Part shown: piece after piece, positions 5,326 through 8,116 of the stretch
Layout: every line of letters starts with the position of its first letter
Numbering within the stretch: the stretch's first letter is position 1
Assembly (NCBI GenBank): GCA_022566235.1
Contig: JADFJI010000081.1
Location: 1-8,116 of the forward strand
Direction: 5' to 3'
DNA: 8,116 bases
Source of the DNA: Chloroflexota bacterium
Lineage (GTDB): Bacteria > Chloroflexota > Dehalococcoidia > Plut-88900
The notes under the pieces: model-generated
Databases searched by the model: none
What the model was told of the DNA's origin: nothing
What the model saw: the letters and a program-made list of their open reading frames with translations, nothing else
Translations under genes and position numbers: made by a program

Positions 5326-5931
5326 ATGGACCCGATACTGGCCAGAGTAGAGCGTGATGTAGACCGGTTAATGGCGGCCCTTTCCCATCTTCCAGAGGGG
5401 ATGGCTAGACCCTTCTTGGTCCTCATAACCGGCCTTCCGGGTACCGGAAAGACCTGCTTAGGCCGAGAGCTTGCCCGGCGGTTGCCCCTGGCCCTTTTGG
5501 AAACGGATGCCCTGAGAAAGAGCCTCTTCCCAGTGCCCATGTACAGTGCCGAAGAGAACGCCCGCCTCTTTCAGGCCTGTCACCTCCTGATGGAGGAGCT
5601 TCTACGCAAGGGTGTCCCGGTACTTTTGGATGGCACCAATCTGGTTGAGCATCAGAGGGCGCACGTGTACGGTATATCCGATCGCCTGAATGTTAAACTG
5701 GTGATAGTCCGTGTGACGGCGCCCGAAAGAGAGGTCCGAGGGCGACTGCGGCGACGTCTTTCCAAAGGTCAGGCCAACGGCCACTCTGAAGCCGACTGGG
5801 AGGTCTATAAGAAGATGCAGCCTCGCGAGGAGGCCATCAGGCGGAACCATTATGTGGTCGATACATCTAAAGACGTAACATCTGCAATAGATAAAATCGT
5901 GGGAGAGGTAAACAGATGGCTCAAGGGGTGA
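5326..5931 (+). CDS. P-loop kinase-like ATPase (AAA_33 / zeta-toxin-like fold)
   Basis: This is a 201-residue cytoplasmic NTP-binding protein of the small kinase group (AAA_33). The Walker A motif is GLPGTGKT (residues 36-43), preceded by the hydrophobic strand FLVLIT. ETDALRKSLF (59-68) supplies an acidic residue at the usual second-strand position. VLLDGTNL (99-106) matches the DGTN-type motif of polynucleotide and small-molecule kinases of this group. VKLVIVRVTAPEREVRGRL (123-141) leads into an arginine-rich lid-like segment (138-144), and NHYVVDTS (174-181) resembles the C-terminal strand. ATG 5326 is the first start after an in-frame TAG at 5317, but no good Shine-Dalgarno precedes it, so a slightly later ATG (5371 or 5401) is possible. 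pepA begins 16 bases after its stop, suggesting one operon. The substrate (nucleotide, sugar, RNA end or other) cannot be inferred. Confidence 0.85.
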   Translation: MDPILARVERDVDRLMAALSHLPEGMARPFLVLITGLPGTGKTCLGRELARRLPLALLETDALRKSLFPVPMYSAEENARLFQACHLLMEELLRKGVPVLLDGTNLVEHQRAHVYGISDRLNVKLVIVRVTAPEREVRGRLRRRLSKGQANGHSEADWEVYKKMQPREEAIRRNHYVVDTSKDVTSAIDKIVGEVNRWLKG

Positions 5932-5947
5932 AAGAGGGGAATAGGGC

Positions 5948-7456
5948 ATGGACATAAGCGTAGTAACGGGAGACATAACAGAGGTGGAGGCGGATGCGAT
6001 TATAGTCAACCTTTTCAAGGGGGTTAAACACCCGGGAGGGGCAACCGGGGCCGTGGACAAGGCCTTGGGGGGTGCCATCAGCGGCCTCATCGACGATGGT
6101 GAGATAACTGGCAAGAAGGGCGAGATAGTATCGATCCACACCCTTGGCAGAATCAAGCCCAAGCGGGTGGTCGTTGCAGGCCTGGGGGAGAGAGAAAAGC
6201 TCACCCAGGACACCGTCCGGGAGATCATGGGAGCAGTCAGCCGGCATCTAAGAGTCCGGGGTGTGAAGAAGATGGCCACGATAGTGCATGGAGCGGGCAT
6301 TGGCGGCATGGATCCCTCGGGAGCGGCCCAGGCCATTGCGGAGGGGAGTCTACTGGGGCTTTACAGATTCGACCGGCATCGGGCCGCGAACGATGAAGAT
6401 AAGGGTGAGATAGAGGAGTTGCATATCGTGGAGGTAGACCCTGCCAAGGTCCCTGCCCTAGAGTCGGGGTGGAATAGGGGAAAGGTGATGGCGGAGGCGA
6501 CCATGATGGCCCGAGATATGGCCAATGAACCCGCTAACTTCATGACCCCCTCACACATGGCTGATGTTGCCCGGCAGGTGGCCGAGGATTCGGGACTGGA
6601 ATTGGAGGTCCTGGAGCAGGAGCAGATGGAGGAGTTGGGTATGGGGGCGATTCTGGGAGTGGCTAAGGGCTCCCGAGAGCCGGCCAAACTGATTATCCTC
6701 CGTTACAAGGGGGACCAGGATGACCCTTCGAGAAATCTAGGCCTGGTAGGCAAGGGAGTCACCTTCGATTCTGGGGGCATCTCCTTGAAGCCGGCTGCGA
6801 ATATGGGAGAGATGAAGGGGGACATGTCAGGGGGCGCTTCCGTGATCGCTGCCATGGGGGCCATCGGGCGACTCAGGCCAAAGGTCAATGTAACGGGCCT
6901 GATACCCGCGTCGGAAAACCTGCCTGGGGGCAGCGCCCAGAAGCCCGGGGACGTGGTGAAGGCGATGAATGGCAAGACCATCGAGATCGAAAACACCGAT
7001 GCCGAGGGCCGGCTGCTCCTGGCCGATGCCCTCTCCTACGGACGGAAGCTGGGCCTGTCCTCCATGGTGGACGTCGCAACCCTGACGGGGGCCATAGTGA
7101 TAGCCCTGGGGCATGTGACATCCGGGGCCTTCGGCAACGATCAGGCCCTGGTAGACCGGGTCATCGAGGCCGGCAAGGCCGCCGGAGAGAAGATATGGCA
7201 GATGCCCCTGTTCGATGAGTACAAGGAGCAGAACAAGAGTGATGTCGCCGATATGAAAAACACCGGAGGTAGGCCCGCGGGCTCCATAACCGCGGCCCAG
7301 TTCCTCTCAGAATTCAGCGAGGATACCCCCTGGGTCCACCTGGACATAGCCGGGACCTTCATGACCGATAAAAACAGGGGCTATATGACGAAAGGGGCCA
7401 CGGGCGTTCCCGTCCGTACTTTGATCAACTACGTTCTGGACTCGGCCGCCAGTTGA
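5948..7456 (+). CDS. pepA: Leucyl aminopeptidase (M17 family cytosol aminopeptidase)
   Basis: This two-metal exopeptidase removes N-terminal residues from peptides in the cytoplasm; the family normally forms hexamers. At 502 residues it is typical in length. The N-terminal macro-like domain covers about 1-160 and the catalytic domain about 175-500. All catalytic positions known from E. coli PepA are present: K269 and D274 in VGKGVTFDSGG, K281 in LKPA, D292 in KGDMSGG, and D351, E353 and R355 in the signature NTDAEGRLLLAD (349-360). MANEPANFMTP (191-201) and DVATLTGA (375-382) also fit. GAGGGGA-like purine sequence GAGGGGA (5934-5940) lies 7 bases before ATG 5948 and supports this start. It follows the kinase-like gene by 16 bases. 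E. coli PepA also binds DNA in site-specific recombination, but nothing here points to that role. Confidence 0.96.
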   Translation: MDISVVTGDITEVEADAIIVNLFKGVKHPGGATGAVDKALGGAISGLIDDGEITGKKGEIVSIHTLGRIKPKRVVVAGLGEREKLTQDTVREIMGAVSRHLRVRGVKKMATIVHGAGIGGMDPSGAAQAIAEGSLLGLYRFDRHRAANDEDKGEIEELHIVEVDPAKVPALESGWNRGKVMAEATMMARDMANEPANFMTPSHMADVARQVAEDSGLELEVLEQEQMEELGMGAILGVAKGSREPAKLIILRYKGDQDDPSRNLGLVGKGVTFDSGGISLKPAANMGEMKGDMSGGASVIAAMGAIGRLRPKVNVTGLIPASENLPGGSAQKPGDVVKAMNGKTIEIENTDAEGRLLLADALSYGRKLGLSSMVDVATLTGAIVIALGHVTSGAFGNDQALVDRVIEAGKAAGEKIWQMPLFDEYKEQNKSDVADMKNTGGRPAGSITAAQFLSEFSEDTPWVHLDIAGTFMTDKNRGYMTKGATGVPVRTLINYVLDSAAS

Positions 7457-7588
7457 ACACCGGCAACGTTCCGTCTTATGCCGGCCAGGTCAGGCTGAGT
7501 AAAGGGCAAAGCAGAGGTGGTAATCCAGTCATGGATTCTGAAAAGGGCCTTGTCCTGCTGAGGCGGTGCTTAAGGGGCTGAGCGGGCT
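7457..7588 (+). other. Spacer between pepA and the ferritin-like/VIT1 gene
   Basis: These 132 bases hold a short perfect hairpin, AATCCA (7522-7527) with TGGATT (7532-7537), and a weak 5-bp pair CCGGC/GCCGG just after the pepA stop. A 16-residue reading frame from ATG 7531 to TGA 7579-7581 ends 7 bases before the next gene's ATG but has no coding support. No clear promoter or terminator was found. Confidence 0.3.
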
Positions 7589-8116
7589 ATGCTGAAAATA
7601 TTGAGACGAAAACGGGGCCAGCGCGAACAGGATGGTCGCGAGACGTACCTCGGATATCTACACAACGAGTTGGAGTCCGTTGACCTGTATAACTCGTTAG
7701 CGGCCATCGAAAAAGATTTAGAGCGCGCCAAGCTTTTCAGGAACCTCGCGCAAGCCGAGATGCGGCACGTGCGGGTCTGGGCAGGGAAACTGGAGATCGA
7801 AGCTCCTTCTCCCGAGGACTGGCCTCGGACCCTCAGGGTGCGGGTCATGTGTCTGATCGCACGGGTCTTCGGCACCAGGGCCGTGATGCCCCTAATCCTC
7901 AAGTCCGAGGTTGCCGATGTAGACACCTACCGTGCCGACCCAACTGCCTCTTCGATTGTCGAGGGCGAAATTGAGCATTTTCAGACCCTGGGCCGCCTGG
8001 CCGGCAAGACCGACTATGCCCAGATAATCTCGCTGGAGAGGCGTCACTACAGCGGTACAGCCAACGTCAGGGCAGGGGTGCTGGGCTTCAACGATGGGCT
8101 TGTGTCCAATCTGAGT
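7589..8116 (+). CDS. Ferritin-like domain fused to VIT1/CCC1 iron transporter (3' truncated by window end)
   Basis: The gene starts at ATG 7589, the first start after an in-frame TAA at 7571, and stays open to the window end (176 codons). An AAGGGG (7572-7577) lies 11 bases upstream, a weak ribosome site. Residues about 18-140 form a rubrerythrin/ferritin-like four-helix domain with two ExxH motifs, AEMRH (E57, H60) and EGEIEH (E127, H130), plus helix acidic residues near E27/E29 and E107, the arrangement of a di-iron site. Residues 161-176 (RAGVLGFNDGLVSNLS) match the opening of the VIT1/CCC1 membrane transporter. This domain order is known from membrane-bound ferritin A (MbfA)-type proteins, which export iron. 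Role in iron detoxification or storage is inferred. The transporter part lies mostly outside the window. Confidence 0.85.
   Translation, partial: MLKILRRKRGQREQDGRETYLGYLHNELESVDLYNSLAAIEKDLERAKLFRNLAQAEMRHVRVWAGKLEIEAPSPEDWPRTLRVRVMCLIARVFGTRAVMPLILKSEVADVDTYRADPTASSIVEGEIEHFQTLGRLAGKTDYAQIISLERRHYSGTANVRAGVLGFNDGLVSNLS

Noticed and set aside
5602..6336. Minus-strand open frame of about 244 codons spanning the kinase-pepA junction
   Set aside because: Both flanking plus-strand genes have strong family motifs throughout, so this is a shadow frame that happens to cross the short gap.
7457..7500. CCGGC/GCCGG pair after the pepA stop as terminator
   Set aside because: The stem has only 5 bp with a loop of about 15 bases and no T-run.
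7531..7581. Possible 16-residue leader peptide before the ferritin-like gene
   Set aside because: It has a weak, distant purine stretch as ribosome site and no family or regulatory codon pattern; a frame this short is expected by chance.

Overview
This is a moderately GC-rich bacterial window (roughly 57-58% GC by eye) with densely packed housekeeping and accessory genes. The gene families and protein style fit Chloroflexota, perhaps Dehalococcoidia: a B12-dependent class II ribonucleotide reductase with TSCPD domain and zinc ribbon, ProC next to YggT, a DegV protein, a divergent PlsY-family protein, an M17 aminopeptidase and a ferritin-like/VIT1 protein. That assignment is inference; there is no rRNA or other marker here. 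No CRISPR array, insertion sequence, tRNA or rRNA was seen, and no gene-free stretch exceeds 300 bases.

Layout. Bases 1-1707 are the 3' part of nrdJ. Bases 1708-1956 are non-coding and unusually structured: four consecutive inverted repeats, with CCTCC-type sequence in two loops and in the arms of a third, followed by an extended -10 promoter. Then come proC and yggT (+), joined by an ATGA overlap. A DUF167/YggU gene on the minus strand converges on yggT so tightly that the two stop codons overlap. A 148-base divergent spacer leads to a DegV/FakB-type fatty-acid-binding protein gene (+). After a spacer holding an 11-bp inverted repeat comes a PlsY-family membrane protein. A 186-base spacer precedes a P-loop kinase-like gene (AAA_33 type), and 16 bases later pepA (leucyl aminopeptidase). 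A 132-base spacer leads to the start of a gene encoding a ferritin-like domain joined to a VIT1/CCC1 iron transporter domain, cut by the window end.

How the genes relate. proC (last step of proline synthesis) and yggT are probably co-transcribed. DegV/FakB proteins carry fatty acids for phosphorylation by FakA, and PlsY uses acyl-phosphate to acylate glycerol-3-phosphate, so the DegV and PlsY-like genes may form a lipid-related pair, although the PlsY-like protein lacks expected residues in two motifs. The kinase-like gene and pepA probably form a two-gene operon of unknown joint purpose. The final gene suggests iron handling.

The most unusual parts are the structured nrdJ-proC intergenic region and the proC start, where a good Shine-Dalgarno sequence points to an ATA codon and two short upstream ORFs precede it.
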